DNA of 64,000 bases. Source: Rhodoferax sp. (lineage in GTDB: Bacteria; Pseudomonadota; Gammaproteobacteria; Burkholderiales; Burkholderiaceae_C). The stretch lies in assembly GCA_030682475.1 (NCBI GenBank), contig JAUXOA010000077.1, positions 1 to 64,000 of the forward strand. The letters are read 5' to 3'. This document shows, piece after piece, positions 43,598 to 52,909 of this stretch (its first letter is position 1; the number at the start of each line of letters is the position of its first letter). The position numbers were made by a program, and so were the translations under genes. The notes beneath the pieces were generated by a model. That model was not told where the DNA came from, did no database searches, and worked only from the letters and a program-made list of their open reading frames with translations.

Positions 43598-44571
43598 TGC
43601 GAGTGGTTCTGGCGCTGGCGTCGCTCAAGTTCACACCGGTCGGCTTGCTGCTGCTCGGCGTCACCTCGGTCGCCGTCTACAAGTTCGATCACGCTGCCAC
43701 GCCCTGGCTGGCGGCGCCATTGCTGCTGCTGGCCATCAACCTGATCGCTGCGGTCGCCACCAATGGCGTCTTTCGCAGGCAGTTGCCGCTGCTGGTGTTC
43801 CACCTGGCCTTGATTGCGCTGGTATTGCTGGCGGCGGCCGGGCGTTTGACTTACCTGAAAGGGAGCGTCGAAATTTCCGAAGGCGCGCAGTTCGATGGCC
43901 AGTTGACCGCATTAGAGGCTGGTCCCTGGCATCGGTTTGGGCTGGATCGGGTGCATTTCAGCAACGAGAGTTTTCGCATTGCTTATTCACCCGGGCTGCA
44001 ACGAGACAATACGCGCAATGCGGTACGCTACCTTGATGCCGATGGGGCGGAGCAGCGCACTGAAATCGGCGATCAGACGCCATTGGTGCTGGCCGGTTAT
44101 CGTTTTTACACCAGCTCGAACAAGGGTTTTGCTCCCACCTTTGTCTGGTACCCGGCCGCTGGTGGCGAGCCGGTGCTGGGGACGGTACATCTGCCGTCCT
44201 ATCCGGTGCAAGAGTATCGTCAAGCGCGCGATTGGCAATTGCCTGGCACTGCGATCAAGGTCTGGACCATGCTCCAGTTCGACGAAGTCATTCTTGATCC
44301 GGCAAAGCAGTCCGAGTTCCGGTTGCCGAACCAGTACAAGATCATCGTGCGCATTGGCGACTTGCGGCGTGAATTGCAAGCGGCCGAAGCGATTGAGCTG
44401 CCCGAAGGACGGCTGGTCTACGACGGCTTGCGGACCTGGATGGGTTATTCGGTGCTTTATGATTGGACCATCCACTGGCTGCTGGCGGCCTGCGTCGTTG
44501 CCATTTTGAGCCTGGCCTGGCACTTCTGGCGCAAATTTGCGTCAACACCCTGGAACAGCGAAGAAAGATAG
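43597..44571 (+). CDS. ResB/CcsB-type cytochrome c synthetase subunit (short form)
   Basis: A 324-residue membrane protein of the System II cytochrome c maturation pathway, which with CcsA delivers heme across the membrane and ligates it. Transmembrane segments occupy residues 1-35, 40-60, 65-85 and 300-320; a large periplasmic domain lies between (AGYRFYTSSNKGFAPTFVWYPAAGG). The length is shorter than the roughly 450-residue ResB of many bacteria. The ATG at 43597 shares its A with the TGA stop of the 11-heme gene, so the two are strictly coupled. This argues for a dedicated synthetase for the multihaem proteins here. Confidence 0.82.
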   Translation: MRVVLALASLKFTPVGLLLLGVTSVAVYKFDHAATPWLAAPLLLLAINLIAAVATNGVFRRQLPLLVFHLALIALVLLAAAGRLTYLKGSVEISEGAQFDGQLTALEAGPWHRFGLDRVHFSNESFRIAYSPGLQRDNTRNAVRYLDADGAEQRTEIGDQTPLVLAGYRFYTSSNKGFAPTFVWYPAAGGEPVLGTVHLPSYPVQEYRQARDWQLPGTAIKVWTMLQFDEVILDPAKQSEFRLPNQYKIIVRIGDLRRELQAAEAIELPEGRLVYDGLRTWMGYSVLYDWTIHWLLAACVVAILSLAWHFWRKFASTPWNSEER

Positions 44572-45384
44572 ATGGAACTTGAGCTAAAAATTTTGTGGGC
44601 CGGCATCATCTGCTACGTGTTGGGTGGCTCGCTGGCGATCGGTGCCGTGGTGCTGAAGAAGCGCCCTGAGCGAATGATTCTGGCACTGATTTCTTTCGGC
44701 TGGCTGCTGCATACGGCCGCCCTGCTGATTCGTTGGGAGCGCCTGGGGCAGGGGCCGTTTGTCACCATGTTCGAAATTTTATCGAGCAACATCTGGAGCC
44801 TGGTGCTGGTGTTTGTCATCAGCTACTGGCGCATCCCGCAAATTCGGCCCTCGGCCGCGCTGGTGATGCCGATCCTGTTCGTGATGATGGGCTGGCTGAT
44901 GCTGTCGAGTCCGGGCGAGGTGCACTTTCCGAAATCGTTTCGCACACCGTGGCTGTATATCCATGTCGGGTTAGGCAAGGTATTCCTCGGCGCGATGCTG
45001 GTGGCCGTCGGGCTGGCGGGCGTGATCCAGATGCGCCGCAGCGCTGTCGGATTGATCTGGTTCCAGCGTTTGCCGTCGGACCAGCAACTGGACGACCTGG
45101 CGTACCGCTTCATGGCGCTGGCGTTGATCTTCAACAGCCTGATGGTGGTGGCCGGCGCCATCTGGGCGCAGGATGCCTGGGGACGCTACTGGGCCTGGGA
45201 TCCGCTGGAAACCTGGGCCTTTATTACCTGGCTGTTGCTGGCCGTGGCGCTGCATGTGAGGCTGACGTTCAAGCCCGCGCCGCGGCTATCGTCAATGATG
45301 GCGTTTGCGGTGTTTGTGATCGCGTTCCTGACGTTTTTTGGGGTGCCGTTTGTGACGGATCGGCCGCATCAAGGCACGTTTTGA
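44572..45384 (+). CDS. CcsA/ResC-type heme handling protein
   Basis: A 270-residue polytopic partner of the ResB-like protein. About eight transmembrane segments and the WGRYWAWDPLETWAF tryptophan-rich heme-handling motif, with conserved flanking His residues (near residues 60-130 and 220-265), identify the CcsA/CcmC/CcmF superfamily. It presents heme at the periplasmic surface for ligation to CxxCH. It starts immediately after the ResB stop. The housekeeping System II genes are probably elsewhere in the genome, making this a locus-specific copy. Confidence 0.88.
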   Translation: MELELKILWAGIICYVLGGSLAIGAVVLKKRPERMILALISFGWLLHTAALLIRWERLGQGPFVTMFEILSSNIWSLVLVFVISYWRIPQIRPSAALVMPILFVMMGWLMLSSPGEVHFPKSFRTPWLYIHVGLGKVFLGAMLVAVGLAGVIQMRRSAVGLIWFQRLPSDQQLDDLAYRFMALALIFNSLMVVAGAIWAQDAWGRYWAWDPLETWAFITWLLLAVALHVRLTFKPAPRLSSMMAFAVFVIAFLTFFGVPFVTDRPHQGTF

Positions 45385-45452
45385 GCGCCAGCCCCTGGCA
45401 GCCCACTCCCTTTGACTCGTTGTTGACTCGCTGTTCAAGCACAAGCGCCCCC

Positions 45453-47399
45453 ATGGAATCCGCACTCCACGCCCATCCCGATGTCCGCCGCCTGACCGCT
45501 GGCTGGCTGCTGCTGGCGTTAAGCGCGCTCGCCCTCTCAACGCTGTGTGCAGTTCTGCTGATTGCCGCGCGTACCCCCTGGCTCGGCACGCTCGTCGCTT
45601 CTGGTGAACTGTTCGGCCGCGCGCTGGTACTGCATGTCAGCCTGGCGGTGGTGGTCTGGTTTCTGGCTTGTGCCGCTGCGTTCTGGACGCTGGCAGCCGG
45701 TACGCAGGCTAGCGCCTTGCGCTGGACCACGCTGGCGCTGGCTGTGGCTGGACTGATGGCGATGGTGCTGCCGCTCTTCTTCGACGCCGCGCAGCCAGTG
45801 CTGGTCAATTACGTGCCGGTGCTCGATCATCCGGTGTTTCTGGCCGGTCTGGCGCTCTTCATCGCCGGGGTCGCGCTGTCGGGTGCGGCCTCGGTGCCGG
45901 GTGCGCTGCGCCAGTTAAACGAGGGGCCGGTCTGGCGCCTCGGCGCGCTGTTGTCGATGCTGGCCGCAGCGGTGGCGCTCGGTGCCTGGCTGGCGTCCAT
46001 GGCGATGGCGGGCTTGCCCACCAATCAGGCCCGATTCGAGCTGCTGGCCTGGGGACCGGGCCACGTCTTGCAGTTTGTCCACGTCATTCTGTTGATGAGC
46101 GTCTGGAGTGTATTGGGCGAACAGCTGCTGGGGCAGGCGATTGCGCCGCGTCGCTGGCTGGTCGGCTTGCTGCTGCTGGCTGCCGTTCCGGTGCTGGTGG
46201 CGCCTGTCATCTATCTCAATTATCCGATTGACAGCCCCGATTTTCGCCGTGCCTTCACGCTGTTGATGGCCTTGGGTATCTGGCCGGCCGCCGCGCTGCT
46301 GGCGCTGCGCCTGTTGCTGCTGTTAAACCGTGCGGAGCGCGCGGTCTGGACGGCACCGCAAGCACCGGCCCTGCTGTTGTCGATCCTGCTGTTCCTGCTC
46401 GGCTGCGTGCTGGGCGCGCTGATCCAGAGTGACTCGACCATGGTGCCCGCGCATTACCACGGCACGGTCGGCGCCGTGACGCTGGCTTACATGGCGCTGG
46501 GCTACCAGTTGCTGCCGACCTTCGGCGCGCGTGTCGGCGGCGGCGCGCTACTGCGCTGGCAGCCGCTGCTGTACGGCTCGGGCCTGATGATTCTGGCGCT
46601 GGCGCTGGCCTGGTCGGGCACGCTCGGGGTGCCGCGCAAGACTTTGCACGTCGACGTCATCGTGCAATATCCAGCTTATTTTGCTGCCATGGGCCTGGCC
46701 GGGCTGGGTGGCTTGCTGGCCATAGTCGGTGCTGCCTTGTTCGTGCTGAACGTCCTGCGCAGTCTGCGTGCCGGCTGGCCCACGCCGACACAGAACCCAG
46801 GTCGGCGCGATGTCAGGTGGCCTGCGATAGCGCTCGCGCTCGGGCTGACCGCGGCGATTGGCCTGCTGCTGGCCTATGGCTCGGCCGACCACGGCACCGC
46901 AGTGGCGGCCAAACGCGCGGATCCGCGCCAGGACGCCACGGGGCACGCAGCCCAGATGCGCAAGGAAGAAGTCAAGCGCCGCTTCGCGCAGGGTGTGACT
47001 TTGCTCAACGCCAAGCAGTTTGAGGCGGCCGCGAGTGAATTGCACCGGGTCCTCGAGCTGGCGCCGCAGATGCCGGAAGCGCATGTCAACATGGGCTTTG
47101 CCATGCTCGGCGTGCAGCGCTACGCGATGGCCAGAGACTTTTTCAACGTGGCGATCGATTTGAATAAGCATCAGCTCAACGCCTACTACGGATTGGCCGT
47201 CGCACTGGAAGGCTTGCGCGATCTGCCGGGTGCGCTGGGCGCCATGCGCAGTTACGTTCACCTGAGCAAAGCAGACAATGCCTATTTGCCCAAGGCGAAT
47301 GCAGCCCTATGGGAATGGGAAGCCGAGATGAAGACGGCCCAGGGAGACAATGGTGAGAAAAGCGCCATTGCAGGCGCAAAGCGAGTCGTGAATCCATGA
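45453..47399 (+). CDS. Heme-copper-oxidase-like membrane protein with C-terminal TPR domain
   Basis: About 648 residues. Roughly 12 transmembrane segments (residues 15-480) resemble subunit I of heme-copper oxidases: an early His in LVLHVSLAVVVWF, a helix motif WGPGHVLQFVHV and a late PAHYHGTVGAVTLAYM that supplies the two heme-ligating His (HxH). The tandem His pair that binds CuB in helix VII is not found; that region reads APVIYLNYPIDSPDFRRAF. The last 130 residues carry TPR repeats (RFAQGVTLLNAKQFEAAASELHRVL, and following). It may be a diheme quinol or cytochrome c oxidoreductase rather than an O2 reductase. ATG at 45453 chosen; a TTG overlapping the CcsA stop is possible. Confidence 0.65.
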   Translation: MESALHAHPDVRRLTAGWLLLALSALALSTLCAVLLIAARTPWLGTLVASGELFGRALVLHVSLAVVVWFLACAAAFWTLAAGTQASALRWTTLALAVAGLMAMVLPLFFDAAQPVLVNYVPVLDHPVFLAGLALFIAGVALSGAASVPGALRQLNEGPVWRLGALLSMLAAAVALGAWLASMAMAGLPTNQARFELLAWGPGHVLQFVHVILLMSVWSVLGEQLLGQAIAPRRWLVGLLLLAAVPVLVAPVIYLNYPIDSPDFRRAFTLLMALGIWPAAALLALRLLLLLNRAERAVWTAPQAPALLLSILLFLLGCVLGALIQSDSTMVPAHYHGTVGAVTLAYMALGYQLLPTFGARVGGGALLRWQPLLYGSGLMILALALAWSGTLGVPRKTLHVDVIVQYPAYFAAMGLAGLGGLLAIVGAALFVLNVLRSLRAGWPTPTQNPGRRDVRWPAIALALGLTAAIGLLLAYGSADHGTAVAAKRADPRQDATGHAAQMRKEEVKRRFAQGVTLLNAKQFEAAASELHRVLELAPQMPEAHVNMGFAMLGVQRYAMARDFFNVAIDLNKHQLNAYYGLAVALEGLRDLPGALGAMRSYVHLSKADNAYLPKANAALWEWEAEMKTAQGDNGEKSAIAGAKRVVNP

Positions 47400-47986
47400 T
47401 GCTTACCCCGCAGTGTTCGGTCAGTCTCGTGTTCTGCCTGCGGCGCGTGACGGTAGTGTGCCTTTTGCTGGCGTCCCTTGCGGCCTGCGATAAAGCAGCC
47501 GCGCCGGCCATACCCCTATTGATGGAAGGGCAGGCTTTTCCGTCTTCCATGCTTGATTTCATTTCAGGCGGAAGCGATGCCGGCCAAGCCTGGCAAGGGA
47601 AAATACTGGTGCTTAATATCTGGGCGACATGGTGCCCGCCGTGTCGCCGCGAGATGCCCGACCTGGAGCATTTGAGCAAGATACTGGATCCGAAACGTTT
47701 CGTGGTGATCGGTCTGTCCGTCGATGCGGATGCTTTACTGGCATCCGAATTTCTTTTACAGAATGGCATCACCTTTGGCAATTTTTTTGATCAGGACGGC
47801 AAGATGTCGCGTCAATTGGCCTTGAAGGTTTATCCGGAGACTTTTGTGATTGCGCCGGACCGCACCCTGCTGCGGCGCATGACTGGACTGCACGCGTGGG
47901 GCAGCCCCGAGATGGTCAGCATGCTGGAAGGCCTCTATCAGGCGCAGCAGCGTACAAACGGGGGGGGAACGAATGTTCGCAAATAA
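47396..47986 (+). CDS. TlpA/ResA-like thiol-disulfide lipoprotein
   Basis: A 196-residue redoxin with a lipobox (LASLAAC, Cys about 31) and a thioredoxin-fold domain, active site WATWCPPCRRE. Proteins like ResA and TlpA reduce disulfides between CxxCH cysteines so that heme can be attached. Its position behind ResB/CcsA supports that use, as a partner distinct from CcmG at 60233. It overlaps both the HCO-like gene (ATGA) and the kinase gene downstream. The conserved cis-proline is in YPETFV. Confidence 0.88.
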   Translation: MMLTPQCSVSLVFCLRRVTVVCLLLASLAACDKAAAPAIPLLMEGQAFPSSMLDFISGGSDAGQAWQGKILVLNIWATWCPPCRREMPDLEHLSKILDPKRFVVIGLSVDADALLASEFLLQNGITFGNFFDQDGKMSRQLALKVYPETFVIAPDRTLLRRMTGLHAWGSPEMVSMLEGLYQAQQRTNGGGTNVRK

Positions 47987-49478
47987 CGGGCGTGGTTTCG
48001 CCCTGTCCATCAGAATCAAAGGACTGATCGTGTTCGCCGCGTTGATGTTCTATTCGGTCGTCATCGCCCTATTTGCATTTCATCAAAAAAACCTGTTGCT
48101 GCACGATTTCGAAGAAATACAGCGGACGATTGAAACCGAAACGATGTTGAGGCAGGCGGACGTCTCGACCTTCCATGCGCTAATGGCGATATTCGTCAAT
48201 ATCGATGCGTCCGACCATGCAGCGGGGATGCAGCGTATCCAGATGCATTATCAATTGTTGCAGCGTCGGCAAGCAGAGTTGACAGCACGTTTGCCCGACG
48301 CTTCCCTGAACGTGGCAGGTTTGAATGCGGCCTGGGACGAGGTCAACAAGGATTCGTCCAGGGCCAATCTGAACCGGCTGATCGTTGCACTGCTCAAGAC
48401 CAAGAATGATCTCGCCTTGTTGACAGAGCAAGTGCAAGAGAGCCGAAAATCGATGTCCGAGCGTTACCGCACGCAGAGTGACTCAGCGGCGATGACGACC
48501 TTCCTGCTCGGGATGCTGGGGCTGGGGCTGGTGGGCACAATCATAGGCTTGTTTTTCCGGCGCTTGACCGACGATTTGCGGATGCTGCAAAACAGGGCGC
48601 TGGAAATCGTGAAAGGTTTTCGTGGCAAGCCGATTGCGATCACGCGGCACGATGAAGTCGGCCAGTTGATGATGGCCGTCAACAGTATGGCGGACACGCT
48701 GGACCAGCACGAAAAAGAGTTGATGCTCGAGCGGCAAAAGTATTTTCATCAGGAAAAAATGGCCGCTATTGGCGCATTGGCTGCCGGCGTCTCGCATGAA
48801 ATCGGCAATCCGATTGCCGCCATTTCCGGCATCGCGCAAGAAATGATCGAACGTCGCGCGGCGAGCGGAGGCGCTTGTAGGGTAGAAGATTGTCACGACT
48901 GTCGGCCGGACCTGATTTACGCGCAGACGCAACGGCTGGCTGCGATCACGCGCGAAATTTCAGAGTTCGCGTCACCGCGCGCCGCCGAAGCGCAGTTTCT
49001 CGACTTGAATGAGCAGTTGCGCAGTACCAGCAGTTTGATCCGCTACGACAAACGCCTGCAGCACGTCACCTTGCGGCTCGATCTGGATGCCCAGTTACCG
49101 GCGATTTACGGCGTCGCCGATCAACTGACGCAGCTCATCATGAATCTGTTGATCAATGCCATGGATGCATTGGAAGGCGTGCAAGGCCGTACGCCAACCA
49201 TCGTGATTAGCACGCGCGCGGACACTGAGCGCGCCTGTGTGGTCATCGAGGACAACGGCCATGGCATCGAGCAGGAAACGCTGAGCCGGGTATTCGAGCC
49301 CTTCTTCACGACCAAGTCGGCTGGTAAGGGCACCGGACTCGGATTGTCCTTGTGTTACTCGATCGCCAAGAAGCACGGCGGCACCATCGAGATCGATTCC
49401 ACCCCGGGTACGGGCACGCGAGTGCAGGTCTTTTTCCCTTTTAACGATAGCGCCTTTAACGAAGCGAATTTCATATGA
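47973..49478 (+). CDS. Membrane sensor histidine kinase with cysteine cluster
   Basis: A 501-residue kinase. Two membrane segments (about 12-32 and 170-192) enclose a periplasmic helical sensor of roughly 140 residues; HAMP follows (RLTDDLRML...). The dimerisation domain has VSHEIGNPIAAI with phospho-acceptor His275, and the ATPase domain has NLLINAMDAL, EDNGHGIE and GKGTGLGLSL. Unusually, Cys302, Cys307 and Cys310 (CRVEDCHDC) sit just after the first DHp helix and could bind a metal cluster or sense redox state. It overlaps the redoxin upstream and the NtrC-type regulator downstream, its probable partner. Confidence 0.9.
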   Translation: MFANNGRGFALSIRIKGLIVFAALMFYSVVIALFAFHQKNLLLHDFEEIQRTIETETMLRQADVSTFHALMAIFVNIDASDHAAGMQRIQMHYQLLQRRQAELTARLPDASLNVAGLNAAWDEVNKDSSRANLNRLIVALLKTKNDLALLTEQVQESRKSMSERYRTQSDSAAMTTFLLGMLGLGLVGTIIGLFFRRLTDDLRMLQNRALEIVKGFRGKPIAITRHDEVGQLMMAVNSMADTLDQHEKELMLERQKYFHQEKMAAIGALAAGVSHEIGNPIAAISGIAQEMIERRAASGGACRVEDCHDCRPDLIYAQTQRLAAITREISEFASPRAAEAQFLDLNEQLRSTSSLIRYDKRLQHVTLRLDLDAQLPAIYGVADQLTQLIMNLLINAMDALEGVQGRTPTIVISTRADTERACVVIEDNGHGIEQETLSRVFEPFFTTKSAGKGTGLGLSLCYSIAKKHGGTIEIDSTPGTGTRVQVFFPFNDSAFNEANFI

Positions 49479-50869
49479 AATCCCTGGACGTGATGGTGAT
49501 TGATGATGAGCCGGCGATTCGACAGATACTGACGGCGTATTTGCTCAGGGCGGGCTACAACGTTTTTCAGGCACCGAATGGCCTGGAGGCATTCGAACGC
49601 CTGTCCAAAGGCGATATTGAGGTCGCGATTTGCGATATAAGAATGCCCGATATCAGCGGTATTGAATTGGTGCGGCGAGTTCGCGCTGCCGGAGTCGATA
49701 CCAGTTTCATCATGATGACTGCGTTCGCATCGGTGGACACCGCGATTGAAGCGATCCAGGCCGGCGCATCCGAGTACATGATCAAGCCGGTACGCAACGA
49801 GGAGATGCTGCTGCGTCTCGTGAAAGTAGGCGACATGCGCGGTTTGCACGCCGAGAATCGCGTGCTGCGCAGTCTGGTGCAGGGCAAGAAGGAAGAACAG
49901 TTTGCCTTCATATCGCCCGCGATGCGTGATCTGGATCGCCTGATCGCCAAAGTGTCGCCCACCGACAGTACAGTTCTCATTACTGGAGAAAGCGGCACCG
50001 GCAAGGGCGTCATCGCGCGCCGTATTCATCAGCAAAGCCCGCGCGCCAGTGCGCCTTTCATCCCGGTGAACTGCGGCGCGCTGCCGGAAAATCTGATTGA
50101 AAGCGAATTGTTCGGCCATACCAAGGGCGCATTCACCGGCGCCGACAAGGCCAGGAAAGGCCTCTTTCTGGAAGCGGACAGCGGGACGATTTTTCTCGAT
50201 GAAATTGGCGAGTTACCGCTGCTGTTGCAGGTCAAGCTGCTGCACGTGATCGAAGAAAAATCGATCCGGGCGGTCGGCAGCGAACAGGCGCGGCGCGCCG
50301 ATGTGCGGATCGTGGCGGCCACCAATCGCGACCTGACGCAAATGGTGGCCGAAGGGAGATTCCGCGAAGACCTGTATTTCCGCCTGAGTGTGTTCCATAT
50401 CCACGCGCCGCCATTGCGTGAACTGAGTCAGGATATTGCGAAATTGGTGCTATTTTTCCTGCAACGAGGGGCGATACGCCTGAATGTGGGGGGAGAGATA
50501 TCGATTGACCCCGAAGCGGAAGAAATTCTGATTGCGTACGAGTGGCCGGGGAATATGCGGGAGATGGAGAGCGTGATTGATCGCGCATTGATTCTGGCGG
50601 ACGAAGGGCATGTCACTTGTGCTGATCTGCCGCCCCATATTACCAAGGGTGCGCGCGCAGGAATGCCAGGATTGGCGATACCGGATGGCGGCGATAATCT
50701 GCGCGATCAGGTCAGGCGGTTCGAGAGTGCGCTTATTTGCAAGGCGATCGAGGACTCGGCTGGCGATCGCCGTGTGGCAGCGTTAAAACTGGGAATAGGC
50801 TTGTCCAGTCTTTATCGGAAACTGGAAGAGTTGGAAACGCATGGGTTGCTACAGGATAATATGGTATGA
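49475..50869 (+). CDS. NtrC-family sigma-54 response regulator
   Basis: A 464-residue activator: receiver domain with phospho-acceptor Asp54 (ICDIRMPD) and acidic pocket IDDEP; AAA+ domain with Walker A GESGTGKG, sigma-54-contact loop GAFTGA and Walker B GTIFLDEIGELP; and a C-terminal Fis-type DNA-binding helix-turn-helix (AALKLGIGLSSLYRKLEEL). It should activate -24/-12 promoters when phosphorylated by the upstream kinase, with which it overlaps by four bases. The two sigma-54-type promoters at 26918 and 30537 in this locus are likely targets, which is inference. Confidence 0.93.
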   Translation: MKSLDVMVIDDEPAIRQILTAYLLRAGYNVFQAPNGLEAFERLSKGDIEVAICDIRMPDISGIELVRRVRAAGVDTSFIMMTAFASVDTAIEAIQAGASEYMIKPVRNEEMLLRLVKVGDMRGLHAENRVLRSLVQGKKEEQFAFISPAMRDLDRLIAKVSPTDSTVLITGESGTGKGVIARRIHQQSPRASAPFIPVNCGALPENLIESELFGHTKGAFTGADKARKGLFLEADSGTIFLDEIGELPLLLQVKLLHVIEEKSIRAVGSEQARRADVRIVAATNRDLTQMVAEGRFREDLYFRLSVFHIHAPPLRELSQDIAKLVLFFLQRGAIRLNVGGEISIDPEAEEILIAYEWPGNMREMESVIDRALILADEGHVTCADLPPHITKGARAGMPGLAIPDGGDNLRDQVRRFESALICKAIEDSAGDRRVAALKLGIGLSSLYRKLEELETHGLLQDNMV

Positions 50870-50936
50870 GTCCCGTCACGAAACCCGATCGGCCTGACGC
50901 GCTGGTCCTCTTGTTGTGTAGTGAGAAGGAAAACAC

Positions 50937-51500
50937 ATGAAAAAGAAAACAATGCTTGAAACAGGTCTGAAATACCTGGGTGTGGGAATGGTGTTGTGGG
51001 CTCTCATCACACCTTGGGCGGTGGCGGGACCTGAACAGGATACCGAATTGGCGGAAAAAGAATTCGCACGCGGCGATTTGCTGGCGTCGATGGGCTTATG
51101 GAGAAAGGCGGCGGAACAAGGTTATGCGCCAGCGCAGGTACGCTTGGCCGATATCCTGGACAAAGCCGAAGAGGACGTAGAGGCGGCAGATTGGTACCGC
51201 AAAGCGGCAGTCCAGGGCAATGCCGCCGGTGAATATGGGCTGGCACAGATGTACCTCAAGGGCGAGGGCGTCAAGAAGGATGTTGAGCAAGCGCGATTTT
51301 ATAATTTGCGGGCAGCGGAAAAAGGCTATCTGGAGGCCGTGGTATTGATGATGGAGGCCTACCGAAGCGGTGGCATGGGTGTTGCAGTCGATATCACACA
51401 GGCCGATGCATGGGAAGCCAAGCTAATCGCCTTGTCGCCCGGCTACAAAAGAGCGCCTGTGATAGACAAGGAAAAGGACAAAAAGGGGGGTGCCAAATGA
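50937..51500 (+). CDS. Exported Sel1-repeat protein
   Basis: A 187-residue protein with a signal peptide (GVGMVLWALITPWAVA) and two to three Sel1/TPR-like repeats (LWRKAAEQGYAPAQVRLADIL, ADWYRKAAVQGNAAGEYGLAQMYLKGEGV, ARFYNLRAAEKGYLEAV). These repeats mediate protein interactions. AGAAGGA precedes the ATG. It shares an ATGA overlap with the small cytochrome that follows. The tail is Lys-rich. No function beyond scaffolding can be proposed. Confidence 0.82.
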   Translation: MKKKTMLETGLKYLGVGMVLWALITPWAVAGPEQDTELAEKEFARGDLLASMGLWRKAAEQGYAPAQVRLADILDKAEEDVEAADWYRKAAVQGNAAGEYGLAQMYLKGEGVKKDVEQARFYNLRAAEKGYLEAVVLMMEAYRSGGMGVAVDITQADAWEAKLIALSPGYKRAPVIDKEKDKKGGAK

Positions 51501-51814
51501 AGTTGACAACGAACATTTTTAGCACGGCGCTGGCGGGATTAACCCTGCTGTTGGCCTGTGGTGCGGCGCAGGGCGCAGACACCAACAAGGGGCGCCAGTT
51601 GTTTGCCGCCAACTGCGCGATCTGTCATGGCCAAACCGGAAGAAGCGTGATGCCCGGTGCGCCCAATTTTGATCGCGGCGAGGGCCTGTTGCGGCCCGAT
51701 TTCACTTTGCTCACCGCCATCCGCTCGGGCAAGAACGCGATGCCGGCTTTTCAGGGCATCTTGCCTGACCGGGATATTCTGGATGTGATTGCTTATTTGA
51801 GAACTTTGCATTGA
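51497..51814 (+). CDS. Small monoheme cytochrome c
   Basis: A 105-residue exported class I cytochrome c. Signal peptide to about AQGAD, heme motif CAICH in LFAANCAICHGQTG, and a likely Met ligand in KNAMPAF. The size fits a diffusible periplasmic electron carrier. It overlaps the Sel1 gene and the propeller gene that follows, so it is probably expressed with the two propellers, which have no heme of their own. Confidence 0.9.
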   Translation: MKLTTNIFSTALAGLTLLLACGAAQGADTNKGRQLFAANCAICHGQTGRSVMPGAPNFDRGEGLLRPDFTLLTAIRSGKNAMPAFQGILPDRDILDVIAYLRTLH

Positions 51815-52902
51815 TGCGTTTGTTGAAATTCTTGTTGTTGAGCGCATCGATTGCGATCTCCGTCAGTGTGGCTCATGCCCAGGGCAAGACCGTGGACGGT
51901 GGGCTTGCGCCCCATGTTATTGAAACCTTCAACGTCGGCGACAGCGCCTACGTCCGTGCCCTGGCGGTCGAGCAGAAAGCGGGTGCGCTGTGGGTCGGGA
52001 CATCGAAGGGGGTGCATGAAATCGATGTGGCTTCCGGCAAACTGCGAAACACCTTTACCCGTGCGAGCGGGTTGGCCAATGAATACGTGTTCGCCATTGG
52101 CATCGACCAGCAAGGCTACAAGTGGTTTGGCACCAACTCCGGTGGCGTATCGCGCTATCGCGACGGCAAATGGAAAACCTATTTTCCGATGCACGGCCTC
52201 GCCGATTACTGGGTTTACTCATTCGCGAATCAGAAAAATGGTGACTTGTGGATTGGCACTTGGGCCGGCGCGAATGTGGTCGACATGAAAACCCTGAAAT
52301 TCCGCACCTACGTCAAGGAATTGGTCAACGAGTGGGTGTATGGCCTGGGCGTCGATGCGCGCGATCAGGTCTGGTTCGCCACCGAGGGCGGCGTCTCCAT
52401 GTTTGACGGCAAGGCCTGGCGCTCCTGGACCCACAAGGATGGCATGGGCGCCGCCAATCCGGGCAAGTTGCTGGCAAGTCCGAATACCGGGCTTGGTACG
52501 CGCTCACGCCATGATCTGGGACTCGGTTCGGAAGATGGTTCGCCGAGCTACAACCCAAACTATGTATTCTCGATTCTGGTGGCCGCAGATCAGTCGATCT
52601 GGGCCGGCACCTGGGGCGGTGGTGTGAGCCGCTTTGACGGCAAAAAGTGGACCAACTTCACGACCAAGGACGGCTTGGCCGGCAACATTGTGTACAGCAT
52701 GGCGCAGGATGCGAAAGGCGTCTTCTGGTTCGGCACCAACAAAGGATTGACACGCTACGACGGCAAGAGCTGGCGCAGCATTGATAACCGGAGCGGACTG
52801 CTCGACAACAACGTGTATGCGCTCGCGGTTGCCCCGAACGGGGACATCTGGGCCGGAACCAAACGTGGCGTCGCGCGTGTCGGTCAATCAAAAGGGAAAT
52901 AA
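51814..52902 (+). CDS. Exported Reg_prop beta-propeller protein (no kinase domain)
   Basis: A 362-residue protein with a signal peptide (LLLSASIAISVSVAHA) and seven or so two-component-regulator propeller blades such as ALAVEQKAGALWVGTSKGVHEID and SMAQDAKGVFWFGTNKGLTRYDG. In most proteins this fold forms the periplasmic sensor of a hybrid kinase; here it stands alone. An insert between blades (MGAANPGKLLASPNTGLGTR) differs from the paralogue at 52910. It begins in the ATG overlapping the cytochrome stop. A ligand or partner protein is unknown. Confidence 0.82.
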   Translation: MRLLKFLLLSASIAISVSVAHAQGKTVDGGLAPHVIETFNVGDSAYVRALAVEQKAGALWVGTSKGVHEIDVASGKLRNTFTRASGLANEYVFAIGIDQQGYKWFGTNSGGVSRYRDGKWKTYFPMHGLADYWVYSFANQKNGDLWIGTWAGANVVDMKTLKFRTYVKELVNEWVYGLGVDARDQVWFATEGGVSMFDGKAWRSWTHKDGMGAANPGKLLASPNTGLGTRSRHDLGLGSEDGSPSYNPNYVFSILVAADQSIWAGTWGGGVSRFDGKKWTNFTTKDGLAGNIVYSMAQDAKGVFWFGTNKGLTRYDGKSWRSIDNRSGLLDNNVYALAVAPNGDIWAGTKRGVARVGQSKGK

Positions 52903-52909
52903 GGAAATC

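Noticed and set aside
44733-45452. Open frame extending the HCO-like protein 240 codons upstream through the CcsA gene
   Set aside because: The upstream translation is Ala/Gly/Arg-rich shadow sequence of ccsA, without membrane segments; ccsA itself has clear motifs.
50902-50918. CTGGTCCTCTTGTTGTG before the Sel1 gene as a third sigma-54 promoter
   Set aside because: The near-invariant GC at -12 is GT and the -24 element lacks GGC, so the match is too weak.
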